Source: Morinoia aosen (Eukaryota; Arthropoda; Malacostraca; Amphipoda; Talitridae). Taken from it: a stretch of 64,000 nucleotides of DNA. The DNA is taken from the NCBI GenBank assembly GCA_030386875.1, contig CM059564.1:66445936-66509935 (forward strand), written 5' to 3'. How positions within the stretch are numbered: position 1 is the first letter of the stretch; every line of letters starts with the position of its first letter. The notes below the pieces were generated by a model. It had not been told where the DNA came from, made no database searches, and saw nothing but the letters and a program-made list of their open reading frames with translations. Shown here in pieces: positions 46,082 to 55,568 of this stretch. The position numbers were made by a program, and so were the translations under genes.

Positions 46082-47898
46082 TGTGGGGAAATACTTCACT
46101 CGAGGAAATTTGGGAAATACTTTATTCGAAGAAGTATGAAAATTTGGGAAATACCTTATTTCAGGAGATAATTCACCTTTGTTGGGAAATACTTTACTCG
46201 GGGAAATTTGGGAAATACTTTATTTGAGGAAAGACTTCACTTCAAAATACTTTACTTGGGGAAATACAATATCTTGTTGAGCCAGGGACAGTGGACAGGA
46301 TGTTGTAACCGCAGAACTCTACAAGAACGGCGTTGTTCTCAGGTTTCGACATGAGTCTGGCTATAAATATGTCGAGCTCAAGTGGGTAGCGTTCGACGAG
46401 AGAGCTGGCGTAGGCGTACACATAAACACACAAAACACATTTAGGCAACACAACACAAGGCACACACAGCACACATACGCAGACCGTGAAGATATTCACG
46501 GTCGAGAACAGTGCTCCCAATAGGCGTGGCTACGGGTCAAACCAACCAGTCGTGAAGCGGGAAGGAAGTAAACTCGAAACTGCCCACGATACTAGCCAAT
46601 GAAAGCAACGAGGGGAACGCGGACACAAAGAAACAGCCAATACCACCTCTGATTTTTCGAGAAGGAATGAGGCGACGCGGATAAAAAGAATTCACGACAA
46701 GAATTGGGAGGATTCTGGTCTCAGCTACGCGCAACGATACACGCCAGGCTTTGGAGTGCAAAAACCGGGAAATTTCGGCGATAGGCCGACATTTCCCGGC
46801 CTAGTGTTAAGTCAGGATTGACTTCACTCGAGAAATCGAAGCCGACATTTAACTCCTTCAATAACGACAAGATTGTGCAACGAACACCCGCTCGAAGTGT
46901 GTGCGGATAATTTCTCCGAACACCCAAGGAGACTGCAACTGTATCGTCGAAGTATTGCCCTGCAATGAGCACTCGCTCGAAGAATTACGGCCTGAGCGCA
47001 TCAACAATTCAACGTGAAGTGAAACACCCATGGAGAATCTCTGCGCTAATTATAAGCGCACAGACAACCACAGCATTGAAATCTGGAGTCACGCGTTCAC
47101 CCACAAACGGAAGGAAACAAGAAAAGATAAACAGTTTGCCAGCACGCCAACGCAGCCAAAGCGCAGATGTGGGGAGCATGAATGTGCTAAGAATGGACAG
47201 CAGCAGCGCATCCTGACTAGGGCATGAGTATCACCGCCGCAGTGATGAACTCTGAGAACTCTGTTGAAGAGCCCGCAAAGTTGGAAGGAGTTTACACCGA
47301 ACATTCAGCGACCGCGCCGCACGGAAGGGTTAAATTTTTGTGGCATCGAGTATTTTGAACAGTGCTTAAAGTGTATTAGTGCAAGTCAAAGTGGTACGCT
47401 GCAGTAAAAGGGACGTGCCGTGTAATGATTTTGTGTCTTAGGTCTACGCGATAACATGCGAAGCCTTCATATATTTTGGGTGCTTTGTTGCGAGTTAAGG
47501 TTAAATTGTAATTTGTCAACCTCGTAATTTCTGTGCTTTGGGTGCATACGGTGACCATAATTTGTGTGTTCGTAAATTGTTGGCAGCGCGGGAGCATTGA
47601 TAGCTTGAATTCTCGGTAAGCATCACATTGATACTATGTCGTGTTTAAATTTTTTTGGCGATAGAAATGTGCATACTTTCATTAACGTAGTTGTGCCCTT
47701 TCAAATTATTTCGTTCCAATGCCTTGTGTGATTTATCCACGTGTTTCCCTAAATAAATTCATGTAAATCTTCAATCCTTTTATTCTCCATGTCTGGTATG
47801 CAGGTGTACGCAAGCATAAAGGATAATACTTTAACATGTTTGGGGGTTGAGACTCCCCCTGCGTGCGTGATTAGTAGCCCTTTTCACGTATCGCGACA
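46082..47898 (+). repeat. Inner element right LTR (1817 bp)
   Basis: Same length and, as far as compared, same sequence as the left copy, offset by 8302 bp. It is followed by GAATCCCCCC, the remaining part of the gypsy polypurine tract. Confidence 0.8.
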
Positions 47899-47912
47899 GA
47901 ATCCCCCCATCC
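47899..47912 (-). promoter_or_regulatory. Gypsy polypurine tract, displaced from its LTR
   Basis: On the minus strand this reads GGATGGGGGGATTC. Without the nested element it would directly precede the TGTTATGTCC start of the gypsy 3' LTR. Such tracts prime plus-strand DNA synthesis. The inner insertion separates it from the LTR by 10.1 kb. Confidence 0.7.
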
Positions 47913-49369
47913 TATATTTCTCAGCATCCTCCTGGATGCTAAATGGAAGTTTCCGTCTACTGAAGTCACGCATCTGAGATTCGTACTTCATTGCAGGGGT
48001 GAAATTTAGACAAGCCTTGAGATTTGTGCTTCTGACGCACTTCTGAATAGAAGATCCTAAACAAGCGATAGCTTACTGTTGTCGTCGGGACGCCCTGTTC
48101 CAGTTTACTATCGAAGACCTTCTCTCTTGGCTAATGACGTTCTATCAGAGGCCTTCTGAAGACGTTCAGGGGAGTAAAGACCACCCTAATAATATAAATA
48201 TCGAATATTCATTCGATCAGTCCATACTCAACCTCCTGCGCGTAGTTACTACGGACGTATTGATGTCCATCGGTATCTTCTTTATCTTTTCTTCGCCGTT
48301 GTTGAATCCGTGTCCGGCGAAAATATAGATATTCAGGAGAAAGTCCAGTCCTTGTACGAGTGAGTGCATCGTCCCGCCGATGGAAGTTGGGTCCGCCGAT
48401 TGCGTCGCGCACAGCTGTGGCCGCGGCACGCCAGGACAGTTGAAGTGGGCCCTTTAATCGCAAGGTCGTTGTGGACGGCGCGTAGCAGAAGCGTGTTGGG
48501 GTGGCTGGCTGACAGCGGTGTTGCCCACGCGACAATAGTGCACTGTGCGCACGCACACTCTGCCTCCAGGCCGCTGCGCTGATGAGTGGTGTGTGTGTGC
48601 AGCTGCTGCTGCTGCTGCTCAGGCCTCGGTCAGTCGCTTGCCAGCGTGCCGTAGTCGGTTGCTCGTCTGCGTGCCTCAGTTGGCACTGAGTTGCTGTAAC
48701 AATCGTTCGACGTTAATTTCAGGGTTTGGCAAAATTTTTCTCTCGGATTTCTTTGACTTATCGTAACCAATTGTGTCCATCTACTCATTCCATCTCTCCC
48801 CTGTCATTCACAACCCGGTGTATCATCCTTCAACAGTATCTAACTAGATCAAAGTAATCTAACGCGCAATAAGCTCAAAGAAATCCTTTAGAGAACATTA
48901 TAACTAACACGAAATGAAATAAATGCAAAGCAAAGGAAACGGATTAGAAACACACAATACATCCTACAATGTTTCATATAGCTAGTGTGCTGCAAAGGAA
49001 AATTCTTTCATGTATTAGCACGCATTCCTGTAGAGGAGTTATGAAAGACATACGAACGGGTTACAAATTTGACATCAAATAATATTTCTATTTAATTAAT
49101 GAGCATCATCAAGGCAAATACATAAATTGATTTATGAAATCGACATTAAACACGTAATACAAAAGGGTAGAAGCATCCTACTCGCATTTCGCTGGAGAAA
49201 TCAGTTAATTCTAAGTGGAAGCACTTATCCTAAATTTGTAAAATGAAAGAAATGTTAAACACGAGGGAAATGATTAGGAAACATTCTTAATATTGAACAT
49301 AGTACATTTGAGAATGAAATGAGGTAATCTTTATCGAAGTTTTGGGACGTCCTTGCAAGACACAAGCAA
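47913..49369 (-). other. Gypsy 3' noncoding region
   Basis: Between the integrase stop and the polypurine tract lie about 1.46 kb without an env-like ORF. A GC-rich part (48380-48680) includes a short CTG run near 48601. The 115-codon minus-strand frame at 48209-48556 has no recognisable domain. Confidence 0.5.
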
Positions 49370-52300
49370 TTATACATATTTTGGACGCCTGGTGCGATTC
49401 CTCAGAGAATACCTAGGGATCATTTCTTCATTTCTCTGGCTCGTGTTCGGTATTGCAGGAATGTCGCTCGTCTCTGCCCCTTGAAGTTCGTCTTCTTCGT
49501 CACCGTTGTTGAAAGGGAAGGCCATGGCGTCGTCAAGATAAGCACGCTTCACACGGTTCAGGTGTACGTTCTGCTCCTTTCGGTCTGAGTAGAGACCTTT
49601 AATAACAATGGTATTCCCACATCGAGATAGTATCCGGTAAGGCCCCCTGAATCTGGTCGGAAAGGCCCTGTCGTCCACACGTCCTGGTTCATTCCGAAGC
49701 ATGATAAGGTCCCCGGCTTGGACATCACATTCTTTGGCCGTTCGATTGTAAATGTTCGCGGCAGCTTGCCTCGCAGCTTCCGAATTCTTCCGAACTGCAG
49801 CAAATGCTTTAGACAACCGGAGTGAAACCTCGACTGAATACTGTTGGTCACAGGCGTAATTAATTTGCCGTTCTTTGAATATGTCATGGTAGGGGAGGTT
49901 TGCATCTCTGTCGTAGAACAAGAAGAACGGCGTGTCTTTAATCGCAGTCTGGTAGGAGGTGTTTACAGCCAGAGTCACGAAGGCCACGCTCTCGTCCCAA
50001 GTGAATCTATCTTCAGCCGCCAAGTGAGAGATCGCGGTTTTCAGGGTACCGTTCATTCTCTCGCAACAACCGTTCGCCATAGCGTGATAAGCAGTCGTAG
50101 TCTGCGATCTCGCCTTGAGATTTTTGCAGACATCCTGAAATAACTTATTAGTGAATTCATTGCCTCTGTCGCTGACAATCGTATTTGGGGCTGAGAACTT
50201 TACGACGTATTGGACGAAAGCTCTTGTGACAGTATCGGCAGACTTATCTGTAAGAGGGTAAGCATCAACATATCTCGTGAAATGATCTACTATGGTTAGG
50301 AGGTATTTGTTGCCTTCGTAACTAACAGGCAATTCAACAAGGTCAACAGCAACTCTTTCAAGGGGGTAAGAGGCCTCAGGAAATTTGCCTAAGGGGACTT
50401 TAAATTGGCCCTGCCATTTCCTTCGTTGGCACTGCAAACATTTCTTCACATGGTCTTTGACGTCACGAATTTGATTAATCCAGAAGAATTTATCTCTGGC
50501 AAGTTCAAGAGTTCTCAGGAAACCCATGTGAGCGGACAAATCATTATCATGGCTTGATTTTAAAGCAACCTTAACTAGAGACTTAGGAATGACTATTTGT
50601 GCATTACTTCTACCGTTTCTGCGTTTCTTTCTCGACAACCTACACAGGACATTATTATCATCAATAAAGTACTCGTCAATATTAGAGATCTTACAGTTAC
50701 CTCTATCATTATTATTTATTACATCTCTAACGGAAGACCAATAAGGGTCCACACTCTGTTCCAAGGCAACATCATCCAAACTCGGTGGCCGTGCGGCCTC
50801 AGCAGCAACACCTGTCTGTTCGCTAGACGTGGGTCGAGAGCACACATCGTTGACAGAAGCACCTGTCACGTTATTATCAGAACAAGGCTTAATTCTAGAA
50901 GGAACGTTAGTATTAATTTTAGGATCATTCTTATTACTACAGTTTGATTCAGCAGTGTCAACAACAGCATTGACAATTCTCTCAGATCTAGACAAATAGT
51001 CGGGCAAGTGATGTAGCGCTCCAGGCTTATACCTGACAGAGAAGTTATATTCTTGCAGAAGCAAAGCCCATCTCGAAATGCGGTGGTTACCTGTTTTATT
51101 AGCAAAGATAAACGTTAAGGGGCGGTGATCCGTCACCACGACGAACTCATTTAAGTACAGGTACGCGTCATAATGTTTGATTGAATCATGAATGGCAAGA
51201 GCTTCGAGTTCTGTTGCAGAGTATTTAAGTTCGTTTCCTTTTAATTTTCGACTATAGTATGCCACTGGCAACTCAACACCGTCATGCATCTGAAGCAATG
51301 CTCCACCGATTGCAATGCCCGAGGCATCAGTGTGCAACACAAACTCTTTCTGAAAGTCAGGAAATTTAAGTATAGGCGCGGACACAAGTTTATCTTTCAA
51401 GTCATCGAAAGCTCGCTGATGAACGTCAGTCCATTTGAATGCGTTCGTCTTCTTGGTCAACTCGGTTAGAGGTGCAGCAATATGTGCATAATTTTTAATG
51501 AATTTTCTAAAGAACCCGGTAGAGCCTAAGAATCTTTTTACTTCCTTAACACTTCTGGGTCTCAAAGCATCTGCTAAAGCTCGCACCTTGTCAGGTCTGG
51601 GAGTTAGTCCCTCTGAACTGACTTTGATACCAAGGAAAGTCACGCTGCCTGCTGCAAATTGACATTTTTTTAAACTAAGTTTGAAGCCTGAAGCAGCTGT
51701 TTGAAGCAACGCCCTATCCAAATGTTCGACATGAGTCTCAAAATTTTTAGAATAAATGATGATGTCATCAACGTAACAGAACAGAAACTTTGAAATGAAT
51801 GGGGAAAAAGCCATATTAACTGCTCTTTGAAGTGCAGCCACAGAAGTGATGAGGCCCTGAGGTGAACGTAAATATCTATAACTACCTGTCGACGTTCTGA
51901 AAGCGGTGATGTCTCTGCTCTCGGGAGACAGTTCAATCTGATTGTATGAACTTCTCATGTCTAGAGTGGTGAACAAGTTTGAGTCCTTTAAACTTTCGAG
52001 AGTATCAGTCATATTCGGGATTGGGAAAGTATCCTTCTTACATATTTTATTGATGAGACGAAAATCAACAACTATCCTATGAGTTCCATCGTTTTTTCTG
52101 ACTGTCAAAATAGGTGACGACCATGGGGAGTAAGCTGGCTCTATAACTCTCTGTTTCAGCATCTCTTGGACATGCTCCTCAACCAATCGCTTAGTTGCAT
52201 GAGGAACACGATACTGAGGCGAATTTATTGGCTCATGACCCTGAATATCTAACCTATGTACAGCATTTCGCGCATGACCAATCTCGTCTCCAACTGCGAA

Positions 52301-52660
52301 TGCATTCCTATGTTTGTTAATCAAATTTACAAGGGTCGCTTTCTGATCATGCTCCAAATGAGATAAGTCGACATTGTCAATCATTTGGTTGAATTCAGGT
52401 TCATTGCGTTTCTCTGCGACACGTATGAGTCTACTATTTCCAACCTCAGCCTGCCGGTCAGAGCGGCACCGAGCAGACTCACTCGCTTGTTTACAATCAT
52501 GGTGTACTGCTGCCACCGCAGTAGGCCTCGTGTTGTGGCTGTGCTCTAGCATCACTCTCACTCTCGTCTGAGCCAGGCTCTGGGTCCTCAATGGCAACAT
52601 CAAAACTAGCACAAATTTTATTTCTAGGCACAAGAACATTCTTATCGTTATAATTAACAA
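49370..52660 (-). CDS. pol: Gypsy pol: reverse transcriptase, RNase H, integrase
   Basis: The 1096-codon frame encodes the enzymes that copy and insert the element. RT spans about residues 150-345 with catalytic LDMRSSYNQ (D234) and YVDD (296-299). The usual FGL-x-NAP block is replaced by SPQGLITSVAAL. RNase H follows with HTDASG (D445), TELEAL (E484) and TDHRPL (D511). Integrase has the HHCC finger (H704, H711, C741, C744) and a DDE core D773, D831, E867 with 35 residues between the last two. After that come a TAKECDVQAGDLIMLR block and a short basic end at the stop (49370). The first ~45 residues are probably not native, because an overlapping frame carries the preceding polyprotein. No internal stop is present. 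Confidence 0.85.
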   Translation of the reverse strand: MLIITIRMFLCLEIKFVLVLMLPLRTQSLAQTRVRVMLEHSHNTRPTAVAAVHHDCKQASESARCRSDRQAEVGNSRLIRVAEKRNEPEFNQMIDNVDLSHLEHDQKATLVNLINKHRNAFAVGDEIGHARNAVHRLDIQGHEPINSPQYRVPHATKRLVEEHVQEMLKQRVIEPAYSPWSSPILTVRKNDGTHRIVVDFRLINKICKKDTFPIPNMTDTLESLKDSNLFTTLDMRSSYNQIELSPESRDITAFRTSTGSYRYLRSPQGLITSVAALQRAVNMAFSPFISKFLFCYVDDIIIYSKNFETHVEHLDRALLQTAASGFKLSLKKCQFAAGSVTFLGIKVSSEGLTPRPDKVRALADALRPRSVKEVKRFLGSTGFFRKFIKNYAHIAAPLTELTKKTNAFKWTDVHQRAFDDLKDKLVSAPILKFPDFQKEFVLHTDASGIAIGGALLQMHDGVELPVAYYSRKLKGNELKYSATELEALAIHDSIKHYDAYLYLNEFVVVTDHRPLTFIFANKTGNHRISRWALLLQEYNFSVRYKPGALHHLPDYLSRSERIVNAVVDTAESNCSNKNDPKINTNVPSRIKPCSDNNVTGASVNDVCSRPTSSEQTGVAAEAARPPSLDDVALEQSVDPYWSSVRDVINNNDRGNCKISNIDEYFIDDNNVLCRLSRKKRRNGRSNAQIVIPKSLVKVALKSSHDNDLSAHMGFLRTLELARDKFFWINQIRDVKDHVKKCLQCQRRKWQGQFKVPLGKFPEASYPLERVAVDLVELPVSYEGNKYLLTIVDHFTRYVDAYPLTDKSADTVTRAFVQYVVKFSAPNTIVSDRGNEFTNKLFQDVCKNLKARSQTTTAYHAMANGCCERMNGTLKTAISHLAAEDRFTWDESVAFVTLAVNTSYQTAIKDTPFFLFYDRDANLPYHDIFKERQINYACDQQYSVEVSLRLSKAFAAVRKNSEAARQAAANIYNRTAKECDVQAGDLIMLRNEPGRVDDRAFPTRFRGPYRILSRCGNTIVIKGLYSDRKEQNVHLNRVKRAYLDDAMAFPFNNGDEEDELQGAETSDIPAIPNTSQRNEEMIPRYSLRNRTRRPKYV

Positions 52661-52931
52661 ATACTATGGGCACGGCACCATTACGGACAGTAGCAAGAGT
52701 ACGCATAATAGCTACTCCTTTGCAAGCAGAACTTTGTTGAACTAAAACTTCTTTATTGTTCATGTGTTTTGGTACTCTAAGATATGAGTGACACAAAGTT
52801 CCGCCCTCAACAGTCAGATCATGTGACATTCTTGCGACACTGAATGATGCATCCTCCGATTGTTTTACAAAATTTACTGAATTAGAAGCAGCAACTGATT
52901 GAAATGGGTAAATTCTATCATTAATTCTCAT
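52497..52931 (-). pseudogene. Gypsy protease-RT linker in a shifted frame
   Basis: The 144-codon frame starts at an ATGA overlap with the protease frame stop (52928-52931) and overlaps the start of pol by about 160 bp. It carries no recognised domain and ends with an acidic stretch. Codon phase goes protease frame, this frame, then back to the protease frame in pol. This fits two compensating indels within an originally continuous polyprotein. A start-stop coupling is possible but less likely. Confidence 0.5.
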
Positions 52932-53290
52932 ATTACCTTTCTCGTGCTGGCTGTTTTTATTTCAACACCGAATCTCTTAAGGAAATCTCGGCCTATCAAG
53001 ACAGCTCCAGGGAAGTAAGAATCTTCCACAATGATGGCGGAATGGCGACGCTCAACATCACCTAGTTTAAATTTCAGGACAATCGTACCTCGAGTGTGGA
53101 GATTATCTCCATTTACAGAACAAAGAACTTTAGTGCATCGTTTAATTCGGGAAGGGTCTTTGAATAATTTGTTAATTACACAAGATTTCACAAGAGTCAC
53201 GGAAGAGCCTGAATCAACGAAAGTGGAGCATTTTCTCTGTTCAACATTTAATAAAATCGCGGGGGAAAAGCTTTTCGGTTGCTGTGGAAG
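52928..53290 (-). CDS. Gypsy aspartic protease region (-1 frame)
   Basis: This segment is reached by a -1 shift at 53290-53296. It encodes LPQQPKSFSPAILLNVEQ, then STFVDSGSSVTLV with the catalytic DSG (D codon at 53213-53215), and later GAVLIGRDFLKRFGV, the second family motif. The enzyme cuts the Gag-Pol polyprotein. It has no ATG of its own near the start, supporting frameshift expression. The frame stops at 52928, shortly after the domain. Confidence 0.75.
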   Translation of the reverse strand, partial: LPQQPKSFSPAILLNVEQRKCSTFVDSGSSVTLVKSCVINKLFKDPSRIKRCTKVLCSVNGDNLHTRGTIVLKFKLGDVERRHSAIIVEDSYFPGAVLIGRDFLKRFGVEIKTASTRKVI

Positions 53291-54090
53291 TTTTTTGACT
53301 TTACAGCGGCGATGTCACCATTCTGGCTTGGATGGCCATTGAATTTACGTTGGTAATTATTAAAGGGGCGAGCATTTTTGTGTGAAGCACTTAGCCATTT
53401 ATATGGGTTTTTAGGTTGGAACGTTCGCTTTTGTGGTGAATTGTATTGACATTTCTCCACCACTACATCACTCTCGTGGGCTCGTCTTTTCCGGCTCAAC
53501 AAAGATCTTTCTTCGATCAGAGATTCCTCAATTGACCTCGCTTTATCTAAGAGTTTGGTAACATTTTCCGGATCGAAATCATGTGGCAATTTCTCACTGA
53601 TCTTGGGATTCATATTTTTAACAATGGTAGGAATGAGGATTTTTTGTGCTTTACTATCCTCGTAGTGTCATTCTGGACCGAATACGTCCTTCCAGCCAGC
53701 CAGAACGCGAGTTGCAAATGCATTGACAGTCTCATCATTTTCTTGATGCAAATTAAATAGAATTTTGTGGACTGTCTTCCTATAATTCATGGCTCCCTTG
53801 TAAACAGAAACAAGCCAAGTTTTGACATCATCCAGCGTAACAAGTTGATCCGACTTAAGAACATACGAATCCCAAGCTTTGCCAGTTAAGGCATTCTTCA
53901 AATAACGACATTGCAAATCGACGTCGTTCGTGTAAATGTCAACTCTGGTCTGGAAGTATTTTAAAAATGAAGTTACACAGCCTTCACCATTAAATTTAGG
54001 CAGTTCAATTGCATGATTTAAAGTCACAAAGTTATTTGGATTATTCTCATTGTGGCCATTTTGGTTGTTTTCATTATCGTTCTATGCCAT
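53248..54090 (-). pseudogene. gag: Gypsy gag with two in-frame stops
   Basis: The frame starting with ATG at 54090 encodes an Asn-rich leader, then a Retrotrans_gag-type capsid region with LKNALTGKAWDSYVL and NLHQENDETVNAFATRVLAG. A basic C-terminal part with SRKRRAHES and many Asn and Lys residues follows. No CCHC zinc knuckle is present. TAG at codon 3 (54082-54084) and TGA at 53665-53667 interrupt an otherwise continuous frame of about 280 codons. It overlaps the protease frame over the slippery site. Confidence 0.75.
53290..53296 (-). promoter_or_regulatory. -1 ribosomal frameshift site A AAA AAC
   Basis: On the minus strand the gag codons read TCA AAA AAC TTC, so the heptamer A-AAA-AAC is in the exact phase needed for tandem slippage. 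A -1 shift joins gag to the frame with the protease DSG motif. Slippage would fuse Gag to Pol in a fraction of products. Confidence 0.75.
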
Positions 54091-54649
54091 GATTTCAATA
54101 GACAATTAGATCAAATTTAGCAAAGCAAAAAAATGGTTTTACAACGAACACTGATAGCAATTTGAGTTTCAAATTAGGAATTTAAATGCAATATTTTCGT
54201 ACAACACGTTTCCAAATACACAGATACAATCGAATTTTTCGCACAATAAGTTTCCAAATGCACAGAAACAAATGAGTCGTCAATAACATCAACAACAGTA
54301 ATGAAAAATAGGGTCATAATAGGCACAAAATAGGGTTTGAATAGGCATAATAATCATATTAGAAAGGTAAATGGGTTAAATTGCGTAATGCAAATGAGAC
54401 AATAAATGGGTAAAGCATCAAAATGGTAAATATGGTACAAATTCACACGAAATTTTTAGAAATAAATCAATTCACTGACACAAAGTGCAAATAATGACAA
54501 TAAATCACACGGGAAATACACAAGTAAATCAATACAATGACATAAATTATGTGAATAGAATGGGTACAATGATGAGTGAAATAAACTTCCTAATGAACAA
54601 TCATTTGGCCATTTACGTTACGTTAAACATCTATTTTTTTTATTGAATA
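54091..54649 (-). other. Gypsy 5' leader
   Basis: AT-rich noncoding leader between the primer-binding region and the gag ATG. No ORF or recognised structure. Confidence 0.5.
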
Positions 54650-54725
54650 GGTAGCGTGGCAATAACGGTCCCTTGCGGAGACGTTGAGCGTTAATGGGTT
54701 ATGATCCCACATTCGCTGCCCACCA
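54650..54725 (-). promoter_or_regulatory. Gypsy primer-binding site within a tRNA-Leu-like sequence
   Basis: On the element strand the sequence starts TGGTGGGCAGCG two bases after the LTR, as expected for pairing with a tRNA 3' end. The + strand reads as a tRNA-like molecule. GGTAGCG (54650-54656) pairs over 7 bp, with one G-T, with CGCTGCC (54714-54720). GGTAGCGTGGC equals the 5' end of typical animal tRNA-Leu. A stem-loop GGG...CCC corresponds to the T arm, and CCACCA closes the 3' end. Parts of the D and anticodon arms are missing. Confidence 0.6.
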
Positions 54726-54727
54726 TT

Positions 54728-55564
54728 TGTCATATACTTCTTTTCTTTAGAATCCAAGTTTATGGTTTTTCAAATTTTCCGTCTTTTCAAGTCTAATCTT
54801 CAAATCAAAGGAGTTTTTTTCAGAAAGAAAACACGTTTCTTTCAATATGGCCACATCGTTTTACTTGTTATAATGAAGGATGTACACAAAATATGGCAAG
54901 GGATTGATGAAACTAGCAAATCCAGAAACAATTGTTACAATAATGCCTTACGTAACTTCTGAGTATGCAGCGACGATGAGGTACGACAACAAGGTCTCGG
55001 ATTTTACGTTGAATTTACGTGAAGTTAACACAATGTCGGAGTATAATACCGTGTGCCCGCCGTATGCAAACAAGTTAATGAAGTGGCACCAAGAGACCTT
55101 TCAATGACGGTGTTTCGCAGTCTAATCATCCCCTAACCCTCGTCGTACCCTTTAAGAAACCCTCGCGCTGTGACCGTTACATCTGGAGCGTGCAGCAATA
55201 CCGCAGCTGAACGCTGTCGTTGTTGCTATGTCCCAGACCCTGCTGCACTCTCGGGGTAGCGCCAGCCGTCGAGATCACGCCGCTCGTTACCATCCGCCCG
55301 TTGCCATGCCGTTGCCATACCCGTTGCCATGCCGTTGCCATACCCGTTGCCATGCCGTTGCCATACCCGTTGCCATGCCGTTTCTGAGAGCGCAGGCGTC
55401 GCCTTCATTTTTTGTAACCGCCGAGCCGTTGCTGCGCAAGCACGCCAGAATGTTATGCTGAGCTCGCGATCTTCTGATAACTGAGCCCGGCGCACGCTCC
55501 CGTCCAACCGTCCTTACTCTTTTTTTTGTGGTGAAACTTAACGATTCGTACCATGGACATAACA
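54728..55564 (-). repeat. Gypsy 5' LTR (837 bp)
   Basis: It starts TGTCATATAC and ends GGACATAACA on the + strand. It contains the CCGTTGCCATGCCGTTGCCATAC minisatellite with one unit more than the other LTR (near 55303-55377). The minisatellite gives rise to repetitive Trp/Gln/Arg frames that are not genes. Confidence 0.9.
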
Positions 55565-55568
55565 AAAT

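Larger units (their letters stand above)
37780..47898 (+). mobile_element. LARD-like non-autonomous LTR element (10.1 kb)
   Basis: Two 1817-bp direct repeats (37780-39596 and 46082-47898), starting TGTGGGGAAA and ending GTATCGCGACA, enclose 6485 bp. All eight sizeable frames in one repeat recur unchanged in the other, so the copies are essentially identical and the insertion is recent. The interior shows no gag, protease, RT, integrase or any ORF above about 110 codons. It is built from diverged repeats and an 18-bp array. + orientation is inferred from TATAAATA (38060) and AATAAA (39450) in the repeats. A TGG primer-binding site is not seen after the left repeat. The element would have to be moved by proteins supplied elsewhere. 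An unusual large duplication is the alternative, but the TG...CA ends and target duplication argue for retrotransposition. Confidence 0.75.
36965..55564 (-). mobile_element. Ty3/gypsy LTR retrotransposon, complete but interrupted
   Basis: Two LTRs with TG...CA ends (36965-37776 and 54728-55564) flank the element, and AAAT is duplicated at 36961-36964 and 55565-55568. Transcription direction is minus: the 5' LTR is on the right, then primer-binding site (to 54725), gag (54090-53248), protease, RT-RNase H-integrase (to 49370), about 1.5 kb of 3' noncoding sequence, polypurine tract and the left LTR. Removing the nested 10.1-kb element leaves about 8.5 kb. The LTRs differ at perhaps twenty positions by eye plus one 24-bp repeat unit, so this insertion is older than the nested one. 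Stops and frame changes in gag-pol make this copy unlikely to be autonomous. Confidence 0.9.

Noticed and set aside
48209..48556. Possible env or third ORF of the gypsy element
   Set aside because: No signal peptide, membrane segment or glycoprotein-like features; GC-rich chance frame.
54650..54725. Functional tRNA gene
   Set aside because: Parts of the D and anticodon arms are missing and the 3' part has extra bases; it is better explained as the retroelement primer-binding region.
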